Positions 57,125 to 63,528 of a stretch of DNA of 64,000 nucleotides are shown piece by piece. The first letter of the stretch is position 1. Each line of letters starts with the position of its first letter. The notes beneath the pieces are model-generated. The model did not search any database, was not told where the DNA came from, and was given only the letters and a program-made list of their open reading frames with translations. A program made the position numbers and the translations under genes. The DNA is from Bacteroidales bacterium UBA4331 (lineage in GTDB: Bacteria > Bacteroidota > Bacteroidia > Bacteroidales > Paludibacteraceae), in NCBI GenBank assembly GCA_002394395.1, contig DGTR01000034.1, positions 1 through 64,000 on the forward strand, in the 5' to 3' direction.

Positions 57125-58228
57125 ATGAAAATGAGTAAATGTAAAAATTTTTTATTCTTTTTGCTCGCGGCAGTTACTTTAGCTGCGTGCACAAAACAAA
57201 ATAACAAAATGGTAAATGACAAAATGGTAAATGAGAAGATGGAGCTCAGTTTTTCGGCTGAGCAGGCAGCGTGGATGAGTGTTATCGCTTGCGATGAGGC
57301 AAAGGGCGATTTGGTAGCTCTGGAGTCGGCTATTCATAATGGGTTGGAGGCTGAGTTGACGGTTAGTCAGATCAAGGAAGCCCTCTCGCAGCTGTATGCT
57401 TATACGGGTTTTCCGAGAAGTCTGAATGCGCTGGGCGTGTTGCAGCGTGTTATCGGAGATCGCCAGGCGAAAGGAGTCAAGGTTATTTTGGGCGAGGATG
57501 CAAGTCCGCTCAGCGAGGAATACGATGCACTTAAAGAAGGTACGCGCGTGCAGACGCAGTTGGTGGGCAGGGCTTTTGAGTATGAGTTCGCACCGGCGAC
57601 GGATTATTACCTGAAGGCGCATTTATTCGGAGATATTTTTGCCCGCGATAACCTGACGTACGCTGACCGCGAGTTGGTGACCGTTTCGGCGTTGAGCGGT
57701 CTCGAAGGCGTGGAGCCGCAACTGAAAGCCCACATCGCCGGCGCACGCAATATGGGCGTGAGTGAAGAACAGTTGCAAGGCATTGTGGTGGCTCTCGCGG
57801 CGAATGGTCTTCTGAACGAAGCGGGACGGTTGGCAGGATTGCTTCAAACGGAATGGCCGCAAGGCAAATCGAATGATGCTTATGCGCAGTATTTCACGGG
57901 ACAGAGTTATCTGCAACCGTATTTGGGCGGCGTAGCGAATGTGACGTTTGAGCCGTGTTGCCGCAACAACTGGCATGTTCACCACGGAGCGGTACAAGTA
58001 CTGGTCTGCGTGAGCGGCAAGGGTTGGTATCAGGAGTGGAACAAACCCGCAGTTCCGCTTACTCCCGGAACCGTGATTGCTATTCCCGAAGGCGTCAAAC
58101 ACTGGCACGGAGCCGCTGCGGACTCATGGATGCAGCACTTGGCGATCCACACCCATGAGCAACCGGGCGCGACGAACGAATGGCTTGAGCCCGTCTCCGT
58201 CACGCAATATAATTCATTAGGGGAATGA
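57125..58228 (+). CDS. Carboxymuconolactone decarboxylase-like/cupin lipoprotein
   Basis: 367 residues, ATG 57125 or 57131. The signal peptide ends LAACT (Cys22), followed by QNNKMVNDKMVNEKM, which is encoded by the 15-bp repeat. Two AhpD/CMD-like helical units follow (about 45-125, 150-230; ALSQLYAYTGFPRSLNALGVL; DRELVTVSALSGLEG, positions about 178-192). A C-terminal cupin (about 265-350; NNWHVHHGAVQVLVCVSGKG; IPEGVKHWHGA) has a His-rich metal site. CMD-cupin proteins act in redox or aromatic chemistry, reaction unknown. The catalytic CxxC of AhpD is not present in the usual place. A lipid-anchored form is unexpected but fits its neighbours here. Confidence 0.85.
   Translation: MKMSKCKNFLFFLLAAVTLAACTKQNNKMVNDKMVNEKMELSFSAEQAAWMSVIACDEAKGDLVALESAIHNGLEAELTVSQIKEALSQLYAYTGFPRSLNALGVLQRVIGDRQAKGVKVILGEDASPLSEEYDALKEGTRVQTQLVGRAFEYEFAPATDYYLKAHLFGDIFARDNLTYADRELVTVSALSGLEGVEPQLKAHIAGARNMGVSEEQLQGIVVALAANGLLNEAGRLAGLLQTEWPQGKSNDAYAQYFTGQSYLQPYLGGVANVTFEPCCRNNWHVHHGAVQVLVCVSGKGWYQEWNKPAVPLTPGTVIAIPEGVKHWHGAAADSWMQHLAIHTHEQPGATNEWLEPVSVTQYNSLGE
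57207..57236 (+). repeat. 15-bp unit repeated after a lipobox
   Basis: AACAAAATGGTAAAT then GACAAAATGGTAAAT, followed by GAGAAGATGG. The second unit is identical to the two on the minus strand at 4967-4996, 52 kb away. Confidence 0.85.
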
Positions 58229-58238
58229 GAAAAATCCT

Positions 58239-58271
58239 AAATCTGCATCAAAAGTGCAGATTTTTTTGTAT
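58239..58271 (+). terminator. Terminator, identical 33 bp to 53402-53434
   Basis: AAATCTGCA/TGCAGATTT hairpin with T tract, exact copy of the one preceding the DUF3990 module. Confidence 0.9.
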
Positions 58272-58286
58272 TTCCTGCAGAAATCC

Positions 58287-58317
58287 TTGCATATATCAAA
58301 TATTTTTAGTACCTTTG
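58287..58317 (+). promoter_or_regulatory. Promoter of the AbiEii-type pair
   Basis: TTGCATATATC (58287-58297) and TACCTTTG (58310-58317). Confidence 0.85.
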
Positions 58318-58346
58318 CAACCAAATTTGCAAAGACAAGAAAACGA

Positions 58347-58652
58347 ATGTCATCTTTTTCGTACATATCGCAATTATCCCCTGTGCTCTTTTGGGATATT
58401 GATCGTGAGCAGATGGATGTAGAGCGTCACTCTGCAGGTCTTATCCAACGCGTGCTGGAATATGGTACGTTGCAGGATTGGCGCCTTACGCGCGATTATT
58501 ATGGTATGGATCGTATCGTGTCAGACTGCAAGCGTCTTCGTACGCTCGACCCGATGGCACTCTCGTTCGTCTGCGCAATGTCGAATACCAATAAAGAAGA
58601 TTACAGATGTTATCAATTCAGACAGTCCAACCCGACACCTTGGAACTCCTAA
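58347..58652 (+). CDS. DUF6922-like protein, candidate antitoxin of AbiEii
   Basis: 101 residues from ATG 58347; upstream in-frame codons overlap the promoter. The core LFWDIDREQMDVERHSAGLIQRVLEYGTLQDW (about 14-45, WDID and RVLEYG as key words) is the typical opening of the small helical proteins encoded before AbiEii-type nucleotidyltransferases in Bacteroidota. Its 3' end overlaps the toxin gene by 46 bases, a tight coupling. Confidence 0.8.
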   Translation: MSSFSYISQLSPVLFWDIDREQMDVERHSAGLIQRVLEYGTLQDWRLTRDYYGMDRIVSDCKRLRTLDPMALSFVCAMSNTNKEDYRCYQFRQSNPTPWNS

Positions 58653-59224
58653 AAGCTATCTCCACCCAACCGGAGGTAAAGGAATTGCGTTTGGTGGGAG
58701 GAACAGCCCTCGCGCTCCAATATGGTCATCGACAATCGGTGGACTTGGATTTCTTTGGCAAACTGCCGGAAGATAAGGACGAGTTGATAGATGTAGTGCG
58801 CCGTGTGGGAGATGTCACGGTGCTTAATCGCAGCAAGATCATTCTTCAAATGGTGGTTAATCAAGTCAAAGTGGATTTTGTGGACTATAGTCGCTATCCT
58901 TGGATTGACGAGCCGATATTAGGAGATGGATTTGTATTGGCTTCCGACAAGGATATAGCCGCCATGAAAATAAATGCGATTATGGGGCGTGGTACGCGCA
59001 AGGATTTTATTGACTTGTACGTGTTGCTGCAACACTATTCTCTGACTCAAATCATGGATTTCTATCGTCAGAAATACCCTGAGTTTTCTGAATACCGCGC
59101 GTTACTCAGTATGACCTATTTCGACGATGCAGAAATGCAAGATATGCCGCTGATGTTCATAAAAACTCCATGGGAGTCAATGAAAACATCAATAATACAA
59201 GCCGTAGAGGCTTATCAAAAATAA
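58607..59224 (+). CDS. AbiEii/AbiGii-family nucleotidyltransferase toxin
   Basis: 205 residues. The nucleotidyltransferase signature is RLVGGTALALQYGHRQSVDLDFF (about 28-50; GG...S.DLD), with the second acidic residue in VNQVKVDFVDYSRYP (about 84-98) and DIAAMKINAIMGRGTRKDFIDLYVLL (about 116-141) as family marks. Relatives add nucleotides to tRNA or otherwise stop growth, and take part in phage abortive infection (type IV toxin-antitoxin). Immediately followed by block B of the candidate RNA. Confidence 0.88.
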   Translation: MLSIQTVQPDTLELLKAISTQPEVKELRLVGGTALALQYGHRQSVDLDFFGKLPEDKDELIDVVRRVGDVTVLNRSKIILQMVVNQVKVDFVDYSRYPWIDEPILGDGFVLASDKDIAAMKINAIMGRGTRKDFIDLYVLLQHYSLTQIMDFYRQKYPEFSEYRALLSMTYFDDAEMQDMPLMFIKTPWESMKTSIIQAVEAYQK

Positions 59225-59227
59225 CCA

Positions 59228-59451
59228 TCGTCCCTCTTCGAGACGGTGCTTCCGAGCACTCCGGAAAAGGAGAAAGACAGGCGCAAAGCGTTGCGCAAAT
59301 AACATATTAAAAAGAAGCGTTTGCTATTTTCGGAATGTCGTGAAACGTGAGAAATTTCTAAGACAAGAGAATACCGAAGAAAGTACAAACGTCCGCGTTA
59401 TACGTGGACGATTTTGTCTGGTATTCAGGTATTCTCACGACCTCACGACAT
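59228..59451 (+). ncRNA. Candidate structured RNA, element B
   Basis: It starts 4 bases after the toxin stop codon. The block 59228-59279 ends in 36 bases with one mismatch to element A, including the GTGCT-TCCG-AGCAC hairpin. GCGCAA/TTGCGC (59281-59296) gives a second small hairpin, then AACATATTAA. The long hairpin follows: ATGTCGTGA/TCACGACAT (59335/59443), CGTGAGAA/TTCTCACG (59346/59432), GAATACC/GGTATTC (59369/59420) and CGTCCGCGT/ACGTGGACG (59390/59402). AGGTA lies between the third and second 3' arms, as in element A. Helices pair with changed sequence, which supports an RNA. Confidence 0.6.
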
Positions 59452-59495
59452 AGACAAAATTGCCCACGTTTTATGTACGTGTTAATTCTAAATAT

Positions 59496-60104
59496 ATGTA
59501 TCTTATTCATCCAAGGCGGTATTTCCGCAACTTTAAAAACAAAATTGAAGTGCTTAAATTGAAACGGCAAGCAAAAAAATATGGAGTAGAATTACTCTTA
59601 GGAAGTAATGTTCGTATAGAAAATTGTAGCATCAGTTCGAATAGTGAGCACGGATATCCAAATTCTAAATTGGGAATTGAAGATAATTGCTATCTTAAAT
59701 GTGCTCATTTTGGGTTTTACGGAGAAAATTCCAACATATCCATTGGAGCATATACGCACACTAATGGAGGTGAAAAAAGTAAGGTAACTTTCCAAGTCGG
59801 AGCGGATTCTACGATAAATATTGGAGAAGAATGTTTATTTGCTGGAGGTGTAGTCTTATGTACAACTGACTTCCACCCAGTATTTAATGAACAAGGAGAA
59901 CGAACAAACCCCAATAAAGATATTTTCATTAACAATCATGTATGGTTTGCAAGGCACGCATACATTAATAAAGGAATAACTATTGGAAAAAATTCTATAA
60001 TTGGAGCACATAGTGTGGTTAGTAAATCTTTCATGAAAGAAAATGTGGTTATTGCTGGGAATCCTGCTACTATAAAAAAGGAAAATATTTATTGGGAAGA
60101 GTAA
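59496..60104 (+). CDS. Left-handed beta-helix (hexapeptide) acetyltransferase
   Basis: 202 residues from ATG 59496; the longer frame starts with TTG. Hexapeptide repeats run from about residue 40 to 190 (IGAYTHT, INIGEECLFAGG, ITIGKNSIIGAHSVVSK), with the catalytic His region TTDFHPVF (about 126-133) and closing AGNPATIKKEN. Similar to WbbJ/CatB-like O-acetyltransferases of sugars. AT-rich compared with the housekeeping genes, pointing to transfer. No promoter is visible other than read-through from element B. Substrate unknown. Confidence 0.88.
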   Translation: MYLIHPRRYFRNFKNKIEVLKLKRQAKKYGVELLLGSNVRIENCSISSNSEHGYPNSKLGIEDNCYLKCAHFGFYGENSNISIGAYTHTNGGEKSKVTFQVGADSTINIGEECLFAGGVVLCTTDFHPVFNEQGERTNPNKDIFINNHVWFARHAYINKGITIGKNSIIGAHSVVSKSFMKENVVIAGNPATIKKENIYWEE

Positions 60105-60213
60105 CTTTTCTTAATAATCGTCACTTTTTGCGATTACCTGCCGGACACGGGAAACATACGGGAAAGGTACCTGACGATAGACCAACAAAACACCGGCGAG
60201 AAGCCATAACCTA
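60105..60213. other. Gap before regulatory duplicate R2
   Basis: TCTTAATAATCGTCACTTTTT here resembles 56764-56784, so the copied stretch may extend upstream. CCTGCCGG and CACCGGCG words give weak dyads. No gene. Confidence 0.4.
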
Positions 60214-60321
60214 ATCTTAAAAAGCGTACATTTCTTGTACGTTTTTTGTGTGTTTCTGCAAAAATGGTATATATTCGGGCGATTTGTGTTTGCGTATCTG
60301 CAAAAAATGTAGTAATTTTGC
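60214..60321 (+). repeat. Regulatory duplicate R2 (terminator plus promoter)
   Basis: Copy of 56883-56990. The hairpin AAAAAGCGTACA/TGTACGTTTTTT (60219/60236) has one G-U pair. Promoter boxes are TTTGCGTATCTG (60289-60300) and TAATTTTG (60313-60320). It drives the alpha/beta hydrolase gene. Confidence 0.85.
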
Positions 60322-60347
60322 AGCAAATTTCAGATAAGAAAGAAAAT

Positions 60348-61469
60348 ATGAGTAAGTTTTTAACCCTTATGCTCGCGGTAATTACTTTTGCTGCTTGCAC
60401 AAATTCAAATGAGAAAATGAATAAATGTGAAAATGACACATGGGACAAAGTTTTCCCGCTTAGTGAGAAAGTAAACCACAAAAAGGTATCCTTCAAGACC
60501 CAATACGGCTTCACGTTAGTTGGCGATCTTTACACGCCGAAGGAACTAAGTAACCAAGTACCAAGTACCAAATACGCCGCTATCGCGGTGTCCGGTCCTT
60601 TTGGCGCAACGAAAGAGCAGAGTTCGGGTCTGTATGCGATGAAGATGGCGGAGCGCGGATTTGTTGCATTGGCTTTTGATCCTTCTTTCACAGGCGAGAG
60701 TTCGGGTGAACCGAGACGCACGGCGTCGCCGGATATCAATACGGAGGACTTCATGGCGGCGGTGGATTACCTTTCTAAACTGCCCGAAGTGGACGCAAAC
60801 CGCATCGGTATCATCGGCATCTGCGGATGGGGCGGAATAGCCCTCAATGCGGCTGCGGCGGATACGCGTATCAAAGCGACGGTCGCTTCGACGATGTACG
60901 ACATGACGCGTGTGTCGGGCAACGGTTATTTCGATTCCGCTGACACCGAAGAGGCGCGTCACGAAGCGCGCGTGGCACTCGCCGCACAACGTCTTGCAGC
61001 CCCTGCTGCTATGGCAGGAGGCGTGATAGACCCACAGCCGGACGATGCACCGCAGTTCGTCAAGGACTACCACGATTACTACAAGACCCCGCGCGGCTAC
61101 CATGCGCGCAGCGGCAACTCCAACGATGGCTGGCGTGTCATCGGTACGCAGGCTTATGCTAACAGCCGTTTCCTGTATTACATCAACGAGATCCGTTCGG
61201 CTGTTTTGATCATGCACGGCGAGAACGCGCATAGCCGTTATTTCGGCGAAGCGGCGTACCATTATATGGTGGACGGCAAGGCGGACGGCTACAAGACCGT
61301 GGTAGCTCCGAATCCCTGTCCCGAGAACAAAGAGCTGCTTATTATTCCCGATGCTTCTCATTGCGACATCTATGACGGCGGTTTCACAGAACCGGCAGGA
61401 AAAGGCGAACCCAAGAACCTCATCCCGTGGGACAAGTTGGCAGAGTTCTTCAATAAGAATCTAAAATAA
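60348..61469 (+). CDS. Alpha/beta hydrolase lipoprotein
   Basis: 373 residues from ATG 60348 (MSKFLTLMLAV); earlier ATGs lie in the promoter. Lipobox FAAC (Cys16), then SNEKMNKCEND encoded by a variant 15-bp repeat. The hydrolase core shows YGFTLVGDLYTPKE (about 49-62), IGIIGICGWGGIALNAA (about 158-174, nucleophile elbow with Cys where Ser is usual: GICGWGG) and a C-terminal DASHCDIYDG (about 341-350) with the catalytic His. A Cys nucleophile recalls dienelactone hydrolases. The loop ELSNQVPSTKY (about 62-73) is encoded by an AAGTACC heptamer array. Confidence 0.88.
   Translation: MSKFLTLMLAVITFAACTNSNEKMNKCENDTWDKVFPLSEKVNHKKVSFKTQYGFTLVGDLYTPKELSNQVPSTKYAAIAVSGPFGATKEQSSGLYAMKMAERGFVALAFDPSFTGESSGEPRRTASPDINTEDFMAAVDYLSKLPEVDANRIGIIGICGWGGIALNAAAADTRIKATVASTMYDMTRVSGNGYFDSADTEEARHEARVALAAQRLAAPAAMAGGVIDPQPDDAPQFVKDYHDYYKTPRGYHARSGNSNDGWRVIGTQAYANSRFLYYINEIRSAVLIMHGENAHSRYFGEAAYHYMVDGKADGYKTVVAPNPCPENKELLIIPDASHCDIYDGGFTEPAGKGEPKNLIPWDKLAEFFNKNLK
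60413..60440 (+). repeat. Variant copy of the 15-bp AAAATGGTAAAT family
   Basis: GAGAAAATGAATAAAT followed by GTGAAAATGAC, after the lipobox codons. Confidence 0.6.
60548..60576 (+). repeat. Heptamer array AAGTACC x4
   Basis: AAGTAACC, AAGTACC, AAGTACC, AAATACG within the hydrolase gene. Confidence 0.85.
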
Positions 61470-61487
61470 AGAAAAAAACCTGCATAA

Positions 61488-61547
61488 AAAGACCTCATCC
61501 GCAATTCATACGAGATCGTCAAAGCCAAATACACCAAGAAAAAATGA
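61488..61547 (+). pseudogene. C-terminal remnant of an MmcQ/YjbR-like gene
   Basis: One frame reads KDLIRNSYEIVKAKYTKKK and a stop, like the end of MmcQ/YjbR-family proteins (a helix DSY.LV..KL.KK). A stop codon lies just upstream in frame, so only about 19 codons are left. It fills most of the gap between the hydrolase and the next gene. Confidence 0.55.
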
Positions 61548-61565
61548 CCAATTGAAACAATTATT

Positions 61566-61967
61566 ATGACACTACATGTAACACCGGAGTATATTACGTC
61601 TCTGAAGCCGAACGAGATATTTGTGTTCGGCAGTAACCTCGCGGGCATGCATGGCGGCGGAGCGGCACACATCGCGCACAAACTCTTCGGAGCAGAATGG
61701 GGTGTGGGAGTCGGTCCTACAGGGCAATGTTACGCCATTCCGACCATGCAAGGCGGCGTGGAGACCATCCGTCCGTATGTAGATGAGTTTATTGACTACG
61801 CGAAGCAACATCCGGATTTGCTCTTCCGCGTAACGCGCATCGGTTGCGGCATAGCCGGTTTTACGAACGAAGAGATAGCTCCGCTTTTCAAAGCCGCCGT
61901 GGCGATGGAGAATGTCTCACTTCCGAATGGATGGAGGGAGATTATCGGTGGTGTGCCGGTAAAGTGA
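61566..61967 (+). CDS. A1S_2505-like (macro-type) small protein
   Basis: 133 residues. The start PNEIFVFGSNLAGMHGGGAAHIA (about 15-37) has the Gly-rich loop of macro-like ADP-ribose binding folds, followed by GPTGQCYAIPTM (about 50-61) and RVTRIGCGIAGFTNEEIAPLF (about 88-108). This matches the family named A1S_2505 phage non-structural protein, found in phages and chromosomes. A role in ADP-ribose or nucleotide recognition is an inference. Confidence 0.8.
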   Translation: MTLHVTPEYITSLKPNEIFVFGSNLAGMHGGGAAHIAHKLFGAEWGVGVGPTGQCYAIPTMQGGVETIRPYVDEFIDYAKQHPDLLFRVTRIGCGIAGFTNEEIAPLFKAAVAMENVSLPNGWREIIGGVPVK

Positions 61968-62013
61968 AAAAAATCGGCAAGGACGACCTAAATGGCAAAA
62001 ATGTTCCATTTTA

Positions 62014-62045
62014 TTTGCTTATTTCAAATAAATGTTGTAACTTTG
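62014..62045 (+). promoter_or_regulatory. Promoter of the DUF308-thioesterase operon
   Basis: TTTGCTTATTTC (62014-62025) and TAACTTTG (62038-62045). Confidence 0.8.
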
Positions 62046-62076
62046 CAGTCAAATTGACATTTAAATCAATATTTAT

Positions 62077-62670
62077 ATGAAAACGAGTACTAAAATTTGG
62101 ATGTGTATTGCGGGTGTCGCACTCGTAGCACTCGGCGTAATGTGTATCCTCTGCCCGGGAACCACATTGTTAAGCCTTGCTTGGGTATTTGGTTTGATGT
62201 TCTTCCTTGGCGGTTGCACAGAGATGGCGGCATGGTCGGCTACACGCGGATTTATCCCTATGAGCGGACTGATGTTTCTCTCGGCTTTGTTACAAATTAT
62301 TCTCGGCGCGATCATGGTTTTCCATCCGGCACCATTAATGGTAGCGCTGCCGTTCATCTTCGCTTTCTGGCTCATGTTTGAAGGCATCAACCTTGCTATC
62401 AGTTCGTTTGATTTCAAGCGTGTCGGTTTCCGCCGTTGGTGGATTGTCTGCTGCTTTGGTGTGCTGGCTGCATGCTTCGGCGTGTACTGCCTCGTGAACC
62501 CGAATGTGAGCGCAGAGACCATCGCATGGGTTGTGGGACTTGGTATTATCTTAGACGGTATCGGCAACTGGGTCAAAGTAGCAGTGGTTAACAAAGTGGA
62601 GAAACGCTTTGTCAAGCTGCATGACCGTCTCCGCGAAGTAACCGACATTGACTGGGAAGAGGTAAAATGA
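62077..62670 (+). CDS. HdeD-like DUF308 membrane protein
   Basis: 197 residues with six predicted membrane helices in three pairs of the DUF308 type (GVALVALGVMCILCPGTTLL; GLMFLSALLQIILGAIMVFHP, about 67-87; CFGVLAACFGVYCLVNPNVS). HdeD-family proteins are linked to acid resistance in enterics, but members are widespread and their role is open. The stop overlaps the thioesterase start (ATGA), so the two are co-translated. Confidence 0.88.
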   Translation: MKTSTKIWMCIAGVALVALGVMCILCPGTTLLSLAWVFGLMFFLGGCTEMAAWSATRGFIPMSGLMFLSALLQIILGAIMVFHPAPLMVALPFIFAFWLMFEGINLAISSFDFKRVGFRRWWIVCCFGVLAACFGVYCLVNPNVSAETIAWVVGLGIILDGIGNWVKVAVVNKVEKRFVKLHDRLREVTDIDWEEVK

Positions 62671-63461
62671 ACCAATACACCCATCGTTATTCGCTCACGG
62701 CAGCGGATATGGACACGCGTTACCGGATGACGCCGAACGCCGTCCTGCTCTATTATCAAGATTGCTGGGCACGCTATATGTCGTGTCTGCATCTGGCGGC
62801 TTTTGATGTGGTCAAGCAGAACCGCATCTGGGTCATTACGGAGTTTAACGCTTGGTTTGAGGAACAGACAGCTCTCTGGTCGGATGATATTGATGTGACC
62901 GTTTGGAACAGCGAAGTGGGGGCACTCCGTCTCTATGCCGAGTTCCGCGTGCGTCGGTCGGATGGGGTAGAGGTGGCGCATGGCTACGGCTGTTGGACGC
63001 TCCTCGACACGGAGGCACACCGCCTTGCGCCCATGACTCCTTTCCAACCGCAGATACCTGTGCTGCCAGAAGTCACTCCCGAGACCCATAAGAAACGCCG
63101 TTTTCCGACGGACGGCACACCACTCCAGCAGATCGAGCACCGCGTCAACCCGATTAATTTGGATTTCAACGGTCACGTCAACAACCGCACATACCTTAGT
63201 ATAGCCATGCAGTCGGCGGACGAGGCGTTCATGGACGCGCACGCCATCCGTTGTTTGGCTATTCATTGGCTCAAAGAGACCTTCTTGGGCGACACGCTCA
63301 CCTGCCGCTTGAACTTATTGCCCAATGAGACCGACGAACCCGTCTATCGCTATCTCCACACGATTGCCCGCAACGATGCCGAGACCGCCGCGCAGGTCTA
63401 TTCCGAATGGATCCCGCGTAAGGAACAGATAGACGTCTCGGTCCATGCCCAAAGAAAATAA
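62667..63461 (+). CDS. Acyl-ACP thioesterase (FatA/FatB-like)
   Basis: 264 residues, double hotdog fold. Releases fatty acids from acyl carrier protein, setting chain length. The N-terminal hotdog has ADMDTRYRMTPNAVLLYYQDC (about 13-33) and RIWVITEFNAWFEE. The C-terminal half has NPINLDFNGHVNNRTYLS (about 161-178) with the catalytic Asn/His pair. VAHGYGCWTLLD is also typical. Length and motifs match the bacterial family. Confidence 0.9.
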   Translation: MNQYTHRYSLTAADMDTRYRMTPNAVLLYYQDCWARYMSCLHLAAFDVVKQNRIWVITEFNAWFEEQTALWSDDIDVTVWNSEVGALRLYAEFRVRRSDGVEVAHGYGCWTLLDTEAHRLAPMTPFQPQIPVLPEVTPETHKKRRFPTDGTPLQQIEHRVNPINLDFNGHVNNRTYLSIAMQSADEAFMDAHAIRCLAIHWLKETFLGDTLTCRLNLLPNETDEPVYRYLHTIARNDAETAAQVYSEWIPRKEQIDVSVHAQRK

Positions 63462-63465
63462 ATCA

Positions 63466-63505
63466 AAAAAATCCTGCATATATTTGCGTATGTGGGATTT
63501 TTTTT
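63466..63505 (+). terminator. Terminator overlapping the next promoter
   Basis: AAAATCCTGCAT (63469-63480) pairs with 63490-63501 over 12 bp with two G-U pairs, then T tract. The loop and 3' arm contain the -33 box TTTGCGTATGTG (63483-63494). Confidence 0.8.
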
Positions 63506-63514
63506 GTAATTTTG
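63483..63514 (+). promoter_or_regulatory. Promoter of the 63529 gene
   Basis: TTTGCGTATGTG (63483-63494) and TAATTTTG (63507-63514), 15 bases before the ATG. Confidence 0.8.
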
Positions 63515-63528
63515 CACTCGCTTTTGAG

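Noticed and set aside
53402..60104. Integron cassette array with attC sites
   Set aside because: The long hairpins recall attC, but the GTTRRRY and RYYYAAC core boxes are missing and no integrase gene is present.
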